From a virus, in IMG/VR virus record IMGVR_UViG_3300000116_000154, positions 1-21,951 of that record: 21,951 nucleotides of DNA; one strand, written 5' to 3'. The position numbers were made by a program, and so were the translations under genes. Position 1 is the first letter of the stretch. The number at the start of each line of letters is the position of its first letter. Shown in pieces: positions 10,881 to 18,650 of this stretch. The notes under the pieces were generated by a model. It did no database searches. It had not been told where the DNA came from and saw only the letters and a program-made list of their open reading frames with translations.

Positions 10881-13400
10881 TTGGCTAACGCAGCAACGGC
10901 ACAAACTGGTTCTCTTGTGGAGCCTATTGACGCTGGCAAAGGTCCAGAAGGCGTTGTCGCACGTTGGCAAATGGAACTTGACCTGTCGTCTAAAGATGAG
11001 AAATTTTGGCGAGAGCGAGTTCAAGACGTTAATGCCCGATACCGTGACGAGAAAAACAATCAACAAAGCAACACCACAACAATTGGCCGATACGGTGGCG
11101 GCGACAGATTCAACATTCTGTATTCCAACATTCAAACAATTTGCCCTTCACTGTATAGTCAAACGCCAAATCCTGATGTGCGTCGGCGTTACCGTGACCA
11201 AGACGAAACTGGCAAGACCATTGCTGACGTTATGGAAAGGGCGTTGTCTTTTACCCTAGATGACGAAGACTTTGACAGATATATGCGCATGGCTGTGAAA
11301 GACTGCCAGCTAACAGGTCGAGGCGTTACACGTGTAAAATATGAAGCAGCTTTTGGCAACGAAGAAGAGATCGACGGCCCAGAAGGTGAGCAAGAATACG
11401 AAGTTCTTGAACGTGAAGAAGTAGAGTTTGAACACGTCAATTGGTCTGACTACCGACACGGCCCAGGCCGCACTTGGGAAGAAGTGATGTGGATTGCTTT
11501 CAAGCACACGTTTGACAAAGACGAGCTTGAGCATAATTTTCCTGACACTGCAAAAGACATTCCGTTGGATTATTCGCCCGACGGCATCGACGAGAACAAC
11601 GACGATCCAATTAATGATACTTTTAAAAGAGCAATTGTTTGGGAAATTTGGGACAAGAAAAAGCGCGAAGTTGTGTTTATGTGCCCTGGCTTAAAAGAAC
11701 GCCCATGCAAGACAGTTAAAGACCCGTTAAGCCTAAAGGATTTCTGGCCTATCCCTAGGCCGCTGTATGCGTCTGATTATACCGATTCCTTAGTGCCAGT
11801 GGAGCCGTTTAGATACTACGAGGATCAAGCAGACGAGCTTGACGACATTACCCGCAGAATTTCTGGTGTTATTGCAGCTTGTAAAGTGCGCGGCATATAC
11901 GACAGCACAATAAGCGAGATGACCAACATCATGGACAGCCAGGAGACTATGCTAGTCCCTGCTACTGATGTGTTGCCATTGATGCAAGCTGGCGGCTTAG
12001 AGCGAGCCATCTGGATTTGGCCTATTGAAAAGATAGCCGGTGTTTTAATTCATTTGTACTCGCAGCGGGAAGCCGTGAAGACCATAATTTATGAAATCAC
12101 AGGCATTGCCGATATTATGCGCGGTTCTTCTGCTGCGAGCGAAACACTAGGCGCACAACAACTTAAAGCGCAGTTTGGCACAATGCGGTTAGACGATATG
12201 CGCCGTGAGGTGCAGCGGTTTGCACGAGATTTAGTTCGTATTTCGGCTGAGATTATTGCAGAGCAGTTTAGCCCTGAGACAATGGCAATTATGACTGAAG
12301 TTAAGTTGCCAACGCCAGAAGAAAAAATGCAAGCGCAGATGATGGCGCAGCAAATGCAACAACAACAGCAACCAATTCCAAGAGACGTTCAGAAAGTATT
12401 AGACGACCCAACATGGGATGAGTGTCTGCAAATTTTGCGTGACGATCAGCAGAGAGCTTATCGGATTGACATTGAAACAGATTCAACGGTTGCTGGCGAT
12501 CAAGCGCAAGAAAAGCGAAACATAACCGAATTACTAACGGGCATAGCGTCTTTTATCCAAAATGCTGGCCCAGCCGTTGCTGCTGGCTATTTGCCTTTAG
12601 ACGCTGCCAAAGCGTTGCTTATGACTTCAGTACGTAAATTCAAAATGGGCCGTGAAGTTGAGGACGCACTTGACATGATCGGCGAAGATCAAGACGAAAA
12701 ACAACAGCCTGACCCGGCGCTTATTCAGATGCAGCAACAGATGGAACAGATGCAACCTGTCTTGCAACAGCTTCAGCAAGAGAACGAACAACTAAAGAAT
12801 GACAAAAGCGCAGAGATGCAGCGCACTCAAATGGACGTAGAAAAAACAGCAGCAGAATTAGAAATAAAGCGCGGCGACCAGCAAATTAAAGTTAGAGATT
12901 TAGAATTAAAGTCAGCACAGCCTGTTGTAACCCCACAAGAAAAATGGGAATACGATATGCAAGTTAATCAGATGCAAATGGCGTTTGATGCAGAGCAGAA
13001 GGCGTTAGACAGGGCGGCAGAGGCTGAACAGAAGGCGTTAGACCGTGAGGCGGATATAGCTAAAGCAATCATTGCAAAGGCTGACGATGAGACGGGCATA
13101 GAGGGCGCACTTGCTGACTTACACGCAAATAAAACTTTAACGTACAACGACGATGGCAGCATTAGCGGTTTTGAAACGACTGACATTGAATCAACAATAT
13201 CAAGAATTAGAGATGTATTGTCGCAGCAATCAAGCGCAGACCGTGGCGGCATGGAACAGGCTTTAGTTGGAATTGCTGAGATGCAAGCGCAAACAGGGCA
13301 GTTAATTATAGATTCTAATGACCGGCTGGCTAATGCTATTACAGCGCCAAAGCGAGCCATATACGAAAATGGTCGGCCTGTTGGAATTGAAACGATATAG
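10881..13400 (+). CDS. Portal protein (839 aa)
   Basis: The dodecameric ring at one capsid vertex through which DNA enters and leaves. Its place directly after the large terminase, its size and its wing/stem-like pattern fit P22-type podovirus portals. Seen features: VARWQMELDLSSKDEKFWRE at the N-terminus; an acidic segment near 130-185; the stretch YEDQADELDDITRRISGVIA typical of these portals; and IMRGSSAASETLGAQQLKAQ near 420-440. The C-terminal third (from about 600) is Gln-rich and strongly helical, likely a long coiled-coil barrel as in P22. I start at TTG 10881 because GGGAG lies eight bases upstream and MANAATAQTG is a sensible start; the GTG at 10866 has no such site. Confidence 0.87.
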   Translation: MANAATAQTGSLVEPIDAGKGPEGVVARWQMELDLSSKDEKFWRERVQDVNARYRDEKNNQQSNTTTIGRYGGGDRFNILYSNIQTICPSLYSQTPNPDVRRRYRDQDETGKTIADVMERALSFTLDDEDFDRYMRMAVKDCQLTGRGVTRVKYEAAFGNEEEIDGPEGEQEYEVLEREEVEFEHVNWSDYRHGPGRTWEEVMWIAFKHTFDKDELEHNFPDTAKDIPLDYSPDGIDENNDDPINDTFKRAIVWEIWDKKKREVVFMCPGLKERPCKTVKDPLSLKDFWPIPRPLYASDYTDSLVPVEPFRYYEDQADELDDITRRISGVIAACKVRGIYDSTISEMTNIMDSQETMLVPATDVLPLMQAGGLERAIWIWPIEKIAGVLIHLYSQREAVKTIIYEITGIADIMRGSSAASETLGAQQLKAQFGTMRLDDMRREVQRFARDLVRISAEIIAEQFSPETMAIMTEVKLPTPEEKMQAQMMAQQMQQQQQPIPRDVQKVLDDPTWDECLQILRDDQQRAYRIDIETDSTVAGDQAQEKRNITELLTGIASFIQNAGPAVAAGYLPLDAAKALLMTSVRKFKMGREVEDALDMIGEDQDEKQQPDPALIQMQQQMEQMQPVLQQLQQENEQLKNDKSAEMQRTQMDVEKTAAELEIKRGDQQIKVRDLELKSAQPVVTPQEKWEYDMQVNQMQMAFDAEQKALDRAAEAEQKALDREADIAKAIIAKADDETGIEGALADLHANKTLTYNDDGSISGFETTDIESTISRIRDVLSQQSSADRGGMEQALVGIAEMQAQTGQLIIDSNDRLANAITAPKRAIYENGRPVGIETI

Positions 13401-13409
13401 GTTTTAATA

Positions 13410-13775
13410 ATGGCGCAGTGGGACGTTGGTGTTTGGGACGAAAGTGTTTGGGACGTAGACCCGCCTAATTTTGCAGCGGGTGGTGGTGCAAAGCGTCGAA
13501 GGCCAAATGAAAAAGTTATCTGGTACGACGACTGGGTTAAATCACAAGAGCGCGGCGATACTACAGAAGAAGAGCAGATTGAAGAAATTGAAGAAGCAAT
13601 TAAAGTTGTTAAAACCTACAAAGAGAAAACAGTTCCTGTTGTTGATGCCAAGGCAGCAATATTAAAAGCTAAAAACGCCGAAGCTATGTTAAGCCAGATT
13701 AAAGAATTAAAGATTTTAATGAAGACTTATTTTAAGATACAAGAAGAACGCTCAAGGCTTAAAAAGCAAGACTGA
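13410..13775 (+). CDS. Hypothetical protein with WD repeats at the N-terminus (121 aa)
   Basis: I do not recognise the family. Residues 4-17 carry three W-D steps spaced five residues apart (QWDVGVWDESVWDV), followed by a proline and glycine linker, a basic KRRR patch and VIWYDDWVKSQ. The remainder is an acidic then basic helix with coiled-coil character (EEEQIEEIEEAIKVVKTYKE; LSQIKELKILMKTYFKIQEE). The gene lies nine bases after the portal and is preceded by AGG only. In this location of podovirus genomes small head-assembly or accessory virion proteins are frequent, so a portal-associated or minor virion role is a reasonable guess. Confidence 0.72.
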   Translation: MAQWDVGVWDESVWDVDPPNFAAGGGAKRRRPNEKVIWYDDWVKSQERGDTTEEEQIEEIEEAIKVVKTYKEKTVPVVDAKAAILKAKNAEAMLSQIKELKILMKTYFKIQEERSRLKKQD

Positions 13776-13811
13776 TGACTTTGTTAGTTTAGTGATGCTA
13801 GGAGTTTTATA

Positions 13812-14291
13812 ATGGCGACAATGAGAGATGCACTGTCAGCCCCACAAGGTTATTTTGGCGGCATAGACCCATCAACCCAGACAAATATAAACGCGCCGGC
13901 TGGAAAAATAGATTTGAGCGGGATGCCAGGGCGGTTAGGTTCTTTTGCTGGCGGAATGGTAGGCTCTTTAGCAGGGCCGCTTGGAAGTGCGTTAGGTTCA
14001 GGATTTGGCGGGTACGCAGCCGGTATGACCCCAGGCGGTGCAATAGGTCAAACGCTTGGAACAGCAATTGGATCAGCGTTTGGGCCCGTTGGCGCTTTAG
14101 TTGGTGGGTTTATTGGCAACCAAATAGGAACGCCGAAAACACCGCAACAAACAAAAGCTGAAGAAGATTATTCGTTAGCCACAGGTGGGTGGAGCGGAGA
14201 TGGTGGCGGGTTTGATGTAGGCGGTATAGGCAACGATGCCTCGCTAGGTGGGCCAAGCGGTGGATATGGTGGAATGAATGATTTTGCATAA
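13812..14291 (+). CDS. Glycine-zipper virion protein, possible membrane-active (159 aa)
   Basis: Residues about 36-112 are a long Gly/Ala-rich hydrophobic tract with repeated G-x3-G and G-x3-A spacing (GSFAGGMVGSLAGPLGSALG, GAIGQTLGTAIGSAFGPVGA, LVGGFIGNQIG). Such glycine zippers build packed membrane helices. The last 45 residues are again Gly-rich but polar. The N-terminus MATMRDALSA resembles that of the 647-residue protein at 18651 (MASMQDALKQ). With its place in the head module, a role as a capsid-internal protein that enters the host membrane during DNA delivery is possible; this is inference. AGGAG precedes the ATG at 13812. No signal peptide is seen. Confidence 0.75.
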   Translation: MATMRDALSAPQGYFGGIDPSTQTNINAPAGKIDLSGMPGRLGSFAGGMVGSLAGPLGSALGSGFGGYAAGMTPGGAIGQTLGTAIGSAFGPVGALVGGFIGNQIGTPKTPQQTKAEEDYSLATGGWSGDGGGFDVGGIGNDASLGGPSGGYGGMNDFA

Positions 14292-14628
14292 TATATACAA
14301 AAGAAACCTTGCTGAAATTGACTGGACAGTTAAAGCAGAATTGTCACAACAAGATAATGTTTACACTGAAAGCAAGCGGTCTAGTTTTCCGTCGCCACAA
14401 ATTGTTAGCGATTATGAGTCATACGAATGCCCAGTAAGCGGCAAATTGATTGAAGGCCGCAAAGCCCACGAAGAAAATTTAAAGTCTACGGGTTGCAGAT
14501 TGCTGGAGCCTGGAGAAAAGGAAAGCAACACAAAGAACGCAGCCCGGGCTATTGAACAAGAAAATAAAAAGCGCGACGCAGCAATTGACGGAATTGTTGA
14601 TTCAGTTGCCAGCGAATATTTTGATTAA
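14278..14628 (+). CDS. Hypothetical head-module protein (116 aa)
   Basis: I do not recognise a named family. The middle, DYESYECPVSGKLIEGRKAH and on to EENLKSTGCRLLEPGE, resembles a short element in small phage proteins that lie near head genes. It has the order Cys, Gly-Lys, Arg-x-Ala-His and a second Cys-x-Leu, perhaps a small fold holding a metal. The C-terminus is a charged helix (ARAIEQENKKRDAAIDGIVD). The ATG at 14278 overlaps the end of the preceding gene by 14 bases and has GGTGGA just upstream, so translation is likely coupled. Its position directly before the scaffold suggests an assembly-related role. Confidence 0.72.
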   Translation: MILHNIYKRNLAEIDWTVKAELSQQDNVYTESKRSSFPSPQIVSDYESYECPVSGKLIEGRKAHEENLKSTGCRLLEPGEKESNTKNAARAIEQENKKRDAAIDGIVDSVASEYFD

Positions 14629-14641
14629 ATAGGAGATTATT

Positions 14642-15703
14642 GTGGACAACGAAACACAAGAAACAGCCCCAGCAGACGCTACGTTTGCAGACATGGAAGA
14701 TTTCATGGGCAAAGCGTTTGATGCTGTTGAAAACGATGACATGACCGAAATAACTGCGTCCGACATAAGTGAAGAGCAAATCGCTGATGTTGTTGATGCT
14801 GAAGAAGATTCAGAGGTCTTAGAAGACACTGATGCAGATAGCGTTGCCAAGGTTGAGGAAACGGACGAACCTGACGACAGTCAGACCATCGTCTCGCCAC
14901 AATCGATGTCAGCGAAAGACCGTGAGGCATTTTCTGCACTTCCACCCGACCAACAGAAATGGATGTCGGATCGTGCGAAGGAACAGGAAGCAGCTTTCAC
15001 ACAAAAAACTATGGACTTGGCTGAAAAATCTAAAGGTTACGACAAGTTAGAGCAAATACTTGCACCAAGACGGCAACAGCTTGCACTGGATGGAATGGAC
15101 GACAGCACCGCAATCGGTCAGCTATTCGCACTTTCTGACTACGCAAACAACGACCCGCTTGGTTTTGTCAAATATATGCTTAATGCTCGACAGATACCTT
15201 TGTCAGCCTTAAATGAATCCAACGGGCCTCAACAGCCTGTTGACCCTCAACTAGCTGCCATGCAACAAAAAATGCAAGGCTTCGAGAATTTCTTAACACA
15301 ACAGCAGATGCAATCAAACCAACAAGCGGAAATCGCAATTAATAACGATGTTCAAAAATTTGCACAAGAACACGAATTTTATGCAGAGTTAGAAAGCGAG
15401 ATGATTCCAGTTGTTGCAGCGTTGCGTCAAAACGATCCAAACCTTTCAAACGCTGATGCCTTATTAAAATCTTATAAGATGGCGATTGCGGCAAACGATG
15501 GCGTGTCTGCAAAGGTTGAAGCTGCGAAAGCAGCTAAAGCTGGAACTGATAAAGTAGCTATGGCGAAAGCTCGCGCTGCTAAATCAAAGAAGGCGGCTGG
15601 ATCAAATGTTGCCAGAAGTGGCGCAAGACCCGCTGGGAAAGCGGGTGCTGAAAATGTTGAAGACTTTATCGGTGGTCTTGTTGATGAGCGCATGACGGCT
15701 TAA
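14642..15703 (+). CDS. Scaffold protein (353 aa)
   Basis: Internal scaffold guiding capsid assembly and then leaving or being degraded. It lies immediately before the major capsid gene. The N-terminal 80 residues are highly acidic (DNETQETAPADATFADMEDF; EEQIADVVDAEEDSEVLEDT). The centre is helical and Gln-rich, and the C-terminal 70 residues are Ala/Lys-rich and strongly basic (AKVEAAKAAKAGTDKVAMAK and ARAAKSKKAAG). An acidic start and a basic, coat-binding C-terminus is the pattern of P22-type scaffolds. The start is a GTG with AGGAG six bases upstream. No protease motif is seen. Confidence 0.83.
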   Translation: MDNETQETAPADATFADMEDFMGKAFDAVENDDMTEITASDISEEQIADVVDAEEDSEVLEDTDADSVAKVEETDEPDDSQTIVSPQSMSAKDREAFSALPPDQQKWMSDRAKEQEAAFTQKTMDLAEKSKGYDKLEQILAPRRQQLALDGMDDSTAIGQLFALSDYANNDPLGFVKYMLNARQIPLSALNESNGPQQPVDPQLAAMQQKMQGFENFLTQQQMQSNQQAEIAINNDVQKFAQEHEFYAELESEMIPVVAALRQNDPNLSNADALLKSYKMAIAANDGVSAKVEAAKAAKAGTDKVAMAKARAAKSKKAAGSNVARSGARPAGKAGAENVEDFIGGLVDERMTA

Positions 15704-15720
15704 CATGAAAGGAAAGTCTT

Positions 15721-16698
15721 ATGGCTTCCCCAAATAGCTCGTTTACTGAGATTTCAGCTATTACTTATCGTCACTTTAAAGATAAGTACCTAGCTGATAA
15801 CGTTACAAACCATACGGCACTTTACCAGCGCCTAACCGAAAAAGGTCGCGTTGATCTTGTCAGCGGTGGCTGGGAAATCCAAGTTCCTCTTGATTACACC
15901 GAAAACGGCACGTATCAGCGGTACAGTGGTTATGACACCTTGGACGTTTCACAAAGTGAAGTGTTCACAGCAGCTAACTTCCCCTGGAAACAGGTTGCTA
16001 TCAATGTGGTTGCATCTGGCCTAGAAATTCGCCAGAACAGCGGCAAAGAAGGCGTTATTAAGCTAGTTAAGAACAAGCTGAAAAATGCCATGCGTACAGC
16101 AGGAAACAATTTCTCTGTTGATATGTATTCTGATGGAACAACAGCAAATCAGATTAACGGCCTTCAGGCTCTTGTTTCTGACGCTGGCACTGGAACTGTT
16201 GGTGGTATTAATTCTGCCACTTACACGTTCTGGAAGAACATCCTTCAGTCTGCGGCTGCTCCATTGCAAGGTGGCGGTGGTATTACGCCTAGCGCAACCA
16301 CTATGGAAAGTTTGATGCTTCCAATGTGGCTTGCACTAACTCGTAACAACGATATGCCAGACTTGATTGTTGCCGATGATACGTACTTTACGTTTTTCGA
16401 CAACAGCCAGACCTCGCTGAAGCGTTACACCAACACCACTGACGTTGCTGCTGGGTCAACATCCTTGAAGTACAAGGGTGCTGATGTAGTATATGACTCT
16501 GTTGCTTCTGGTATGCCAGACGCTCATATGTACTTCCTAAATACGGATTACATTGGCCTCAGTTGCCATCGTGATGCGAATTGGACAGAAGTGCATGAAA
16601 AGTGGTCTGTCAACCAAGACAGTCAAGTTTTGCCGATTATCTGGCAGGGCAACATGACTGTCAGCAATCGTTCACTTCAGGGCGTTCTAAAAGCCTAG
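15721..16698 (+). CDS. Major capsid protein (325 aa)
   Basis: The shell-building coat protein, expected to have the HK97 fold. The sequence follows a widespread phage coat family: an N-terminal arm SSFTEISAITYRHFKDKYLA; LADNVTNHTALYQRLTEKGR; the strand-rich E-loop-like segment GGWEIQVPLDYTENGTYQRY and SGYDTLDVSQSEVFTAA; and the spine helix EGVIKLVKNKLKNAMRTAG. The C-terminal domain runs from NDMPDLIVADDTYFTFFDNS to LPIIWQGNMTVSNRSLQGVL. Complete length is normal. An AAAGGAAAG site stands seven bases before the ATG, a strong signal suited to the most abundant virion protein. It lies between scaffold and decoration genes. Confidence 0.92.
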   Translation: MASPNSSFTEISAITYRHFKDKYLADNVTNHTALYQRLTEKGRVDLVSGGWEIQVPLDYTENGTYQRYSGYDTLDVSQSEVFTAANFPWKQVAINVVASGLEIRQNSGKEGVIKLVKNKLKNAMRTAGNNFSVDMYSDGTTANQINGLQALVSDAGTGTVGGINSATYTFWKNILQSAAAPLQGGGGITPSATTMESLMLPMWLALTRNNDMPDLIVADDTYFTFFDNSQTSLKRYTNTTDVAAGSTSLKYKGADVVYDSVASGMPDAHMYFLNTDYIGLSCHRDANWTEVHEKWSVNQDSQVLPIIWQGNMTVSNRSLQGVLKA

Positions 16699-16719
16699 TA
16701 GGTTTTTGTGCAAACTTTA

Positions 16720-16734
16720 TTTCCTGAAAGGAAA
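16720..16734 (+). promoter_or_regulatory. Hairpin covering the ribosome-binding site of the decoration gene
   Basis: TTTCCT (16720-16725) pairs perfectly with AGGAAA (16729-16734) across a GAA turn. The second arm is the Shine-Dalgarno for the ATG at 16740, so folding would hide it. Ribosomes finishing the coat gene 20 bases upstream could open it, linking the two products. Confidence 0.4.
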
Positions 16735-16739
16735 AACTA

Positions 16740-17243
16740 ATGTCTGATTATGATATTGTGACCCCAATAGCGGGAGCGCAGCCTATCGCTGACACTTCCG
16801 CAACTCAACTCCACCCGCTTGGCTTGATTGTTCAAGCGGCTGATAATGCCGCCACTGCTTATGGTGCTGGCGACTTTATTTATCTTAAAGGAGTTGCGTC
16901 AACTGTCGTAGGTAGCTTTGTTACTTACAATTCAGATGACAATTCAACGGCGCTTTTGGCTGCTAATGCCATTGGCCCAGTTGCAACGGCAATGTCAATT
17001 AATCTTGCTGGCTATTATGGCTGGTATCAGATTAGTGGCAAAGCTGTAGGCAAAGCAAAAGCAAGTTATGCAGATAATGGCTTGGTTTATGCTACATCTA
17101 CGGCTGGCAGCATCGATGATGCAGTTGTTGCTGGTGATCGTGTCAAACTTGCAAAAGGCGCATCTGCGGTTGATACACCGTCGACTGGGCTTGCTGAGTT
17201 TGAAATTCAACGTCCGTTTATGGATGACGGAACAGCAGCTTAA
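16740..17243 (+). CDS. Capsid decoration / stabilising-type protein (167 aa)
   Basis: A beta-rich protein encoded directly behind the coat gene. It starts MSDYDIVTPIAGAQPIADTS and contains HPLGLIVQAADNAATAYGAG, FIYLKGVASTVVGSFVTYNS, AGYYGWYQISGKAVGKAKAS and ends FEIQRPFMDDGTAA. The YGAG-FIYLKG and YGWYQISGKAVGKA segments are familiar from proteins of similar size that follow coat genes in many podoviruses, generally taken as head decoration or head-stabilising proteins. The exact function here is by position and pattern. Its ribosome site is in a hairpin (16720-16734), and an intrinsic terminator follows ten bases after its stop codon. Confidence 0.78.
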   Translation: MSDYDIVTPIAGAQPIADTSATQLHPLGLIVQAADNAATAYGAGDFIYLKGVASTVVGSFVTYNSDDNSTALLAANAIGPVATAMSINLAGYYGWYQISGKAVGKAKASYADNGLVYATSTAGSIDDAVVAGDRVKLAKGASAVDTPSTGLAEFEIQRPFMDDGTAA

Positions 17244-17252
17244 CATTGATCT

Positions 17253-17280
17253 GGGGCTGGCCTAGCGGCTGGCCCCTTTT
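17253..17280 (+). terminator. Intrinsic terminator after the decoration gene
   Basis: GGGGCTGGCC (17253-17262) pairs with GGCTGGCCCC (17267-17276) over ten positions, including a tandem U-G/G-U step, with a UAGC loop and four Ts directly after. It would lower transcription from the coat-decoration genes into the neck and tail genes, or end a transcript completely. Confidence 0.82.
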
Positions 17281-17300
17281 CACTTTAAAAAGGATAAACA

Positions 17301-17918
17301 ATGGTTGATATGCTCCCAGAAGAAAAACATGGTTTTTATGTTGAGTTTGAGTTGAGAGCAGAAGAAGACCGCAATGCTACTATGAGCGCAGGGCATCCTG
17401 TTTTTTATGACATTGAGGTCGCTGTTATTACAATGCCAGGTGGAAATTTGGTTGTTGATAAAATTGTTTCTAAAGAATTACTAGACGAGTGGCGGCGCGG
17501 AATACCCGGACGCAAGCCACCGTCGCCATTTGCCATCAGCGCCTACGAGGCGTGGAAAGAAGGCCGTGAAGCCCCAGTAAACGGAATAGATTTAAAAAAC
17601 TGGCCTGGTGTAACGCCCTCGCAGTTAAAAATGTGTCAAAACGTAAACATCAGGACTGTTGAAGATTTATCTGCTGCCAATGCGGATTCTATTCGTAAAA
17701 TGGGCATGGGTGCTGTTGCTTTAAAAGACAAAGCTGTGTCATATTTGAAGTCGGCTGGAACAAACAAAAACAGTGAGGAGGTTGCAGCTTTAAAGGTTGA
17801 AATGGAATCTTTAAAAGACGCATTGGTTAAAAAAGATATTCAAATTGACAAGCTAATGGAGCAAGTAACAGAAACTAGCGGTGCAGCAAAACGTGGAAGA
17901 CCTAGAAAAGCTGCATAG
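17301..17918 (+). CDS. Head/neck-module protein with HhH-like domain and AT-hook (205 aa)
   Basis: Three parts can be seen. Residues 1 to about 95 form a beta-rich domain (KHGFYVEFELRAEEDRNATM; VFYDIEVAVITMPGGNLVVD). Residues about 98-150 (LKNWPGVTPSQLKMCQNVNI, RTVEDLSAANADSIRKMGMG, LKDKAVSYLK) look like a helix-hairpin-helix unit, as in nucleic-acid-binding proteins. Residues about 155-190 are a heptad coiled coil. The last residues, KRGRPRKAA, match an AT-hook (core RGRP), which binds the minor groove of AT-rich DNA. Relatives in this genome position are virion-module proteins of unknown role. Binding of packaged DNA near the portal is a possible role. AAAAAGGA precedes the ATG. Confidence 0.75.
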   Translation: MVDMLPEEKHGFYVEFELRAEEDRNATMSAGHPVFYDIEVAVITMPGGNLVVDKIVSKELLDEWRRGIPGRKPPSPFAISAYEAWKEGREAPVNGIDLKNWPGVTPSQLKMCQNVNIRTVEDLSAANADSIRKMGMGAVALKDKAVSYLKSAGTNKNSEEVAALKVEMESLKDALVKKDIQIDKLMEQVTETSGAAKRGRPRKAA

Positions 17919-17947
17919 TAAATCACTTAGCAAAACGGAACCGTATT

Positions 17948-18646
17948 ATGACACTTTTGACGATGATAAACGGCGCACAAGATACTATCGGCCTGACTAG
18001 GTCTTCTGTCGTTGTTGCGTCAACAGATGGCAATACGCGAACCTTATTAGCTTTGGCGCAGACAGAGGGCAGAGAGCTACAAGAAAGGTTTTCATGGCCT
18101 CAGACGCAGCTTGAGGCGACACACACTACCTTGGCGGCACAGTTGCAAGGGGTAATGACTACAATTGCTCCTGGCTTTGGTTACATTATCAATCAAACAT
18201 TCTGGAATCGAACGCAGACGCAACCTGTCACTGGCCCGTTGTCACCGCAAGAATGGCAGCTACAGTTAGCTCGTGTGACAACTGGCCCGTATTCTAGCTT
18301 TAGAATTAGAGGCGGTAAGCTGTTTGCATACCCAGCACCGGCGGCAGGAGATACGTGGGTCTTTGAATACCAGACTGTAAACTTCTGTGAGTCAGCCGGT
18401 GGCACAGATCAACCCGCTTGGGCTGCTGACACTGACGTTGGTTTGCTTGATGAGAATTTGATGCAGATGGGCGTTGTTTGGCGGTTTAAAAAGAAAAACG
18501 GCTTAGACTACTCTGAAGACTATAGAATTTACGAACAGAAACTTGCAAACGAAACTGCCAGGGTTGGCGGCAAAAAAGTGTTAAGTATGCAAAGCGGTGG
18601 CGGTTCTAATTCTGGTATCTATGTGCCTGAAGGCTCTTGGAGCTAA
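17948..18646 (+). CDS. Head-tail adaptor, SU10-type (232 aa)
   Basis: The adaptor ring sits under the portal and joins the tail. The start MTLLTMINGAQDTIGLTRSS, then NTRTLLALAQTEGRELQERF, is the typical beginning of the SU10-type adaptor family of podoviruses (a helical hairpin that contacts the portal). A beta-rich middle follows (SSFRIRGGKLFAYPAPAAGD and TWVFEYQ), and then a C-terminal helix of the kind WRFKKKNGLDYSEDYRIYEQ. Length agrees with the family. GGAACC stands a few bases before the ATG. Placed after head genes and before the tail hub, as expected. Confidence 0.82.
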   Translation: MTLLTMINGAQDTIGLTRSSVVVASTDGNTRTLLALAQTEGRELQERFSWPQTQLEATHTTLAAQLQGVMTTIAPGFGYIINQTFWNRTQTQPVTGPLSPQEWQLQLARVTTGPYSSFRIRGGKLFAYPAPAAGDTWVFEYQTVNFCESAGGTDQPAWAADTDVGLLDENLMQMGVVWRFKKKNGLDYSEDYRIYEQKLANETARVGGKKVLSMQSGGGSNSGIYVPEGSWS

Positions 18647-18650
18647 ATAG

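Noticed and set aside
12968-13360. 130-codon minus-strand frame rich in Ser, Ala and Cys in the portal 3' end
   Set aside because: Antisense to the Ala/Gln/Glu-rich coiled-coil part of the portal, which produces such frames by composition.
13808-13813. Perfect TATAAT before gene 13812-14291
   Set aside because: It overlaps the start codon, and the nearest -35-like TTGTTA is 21 bp away; probably formed by ribosome site and ATG.
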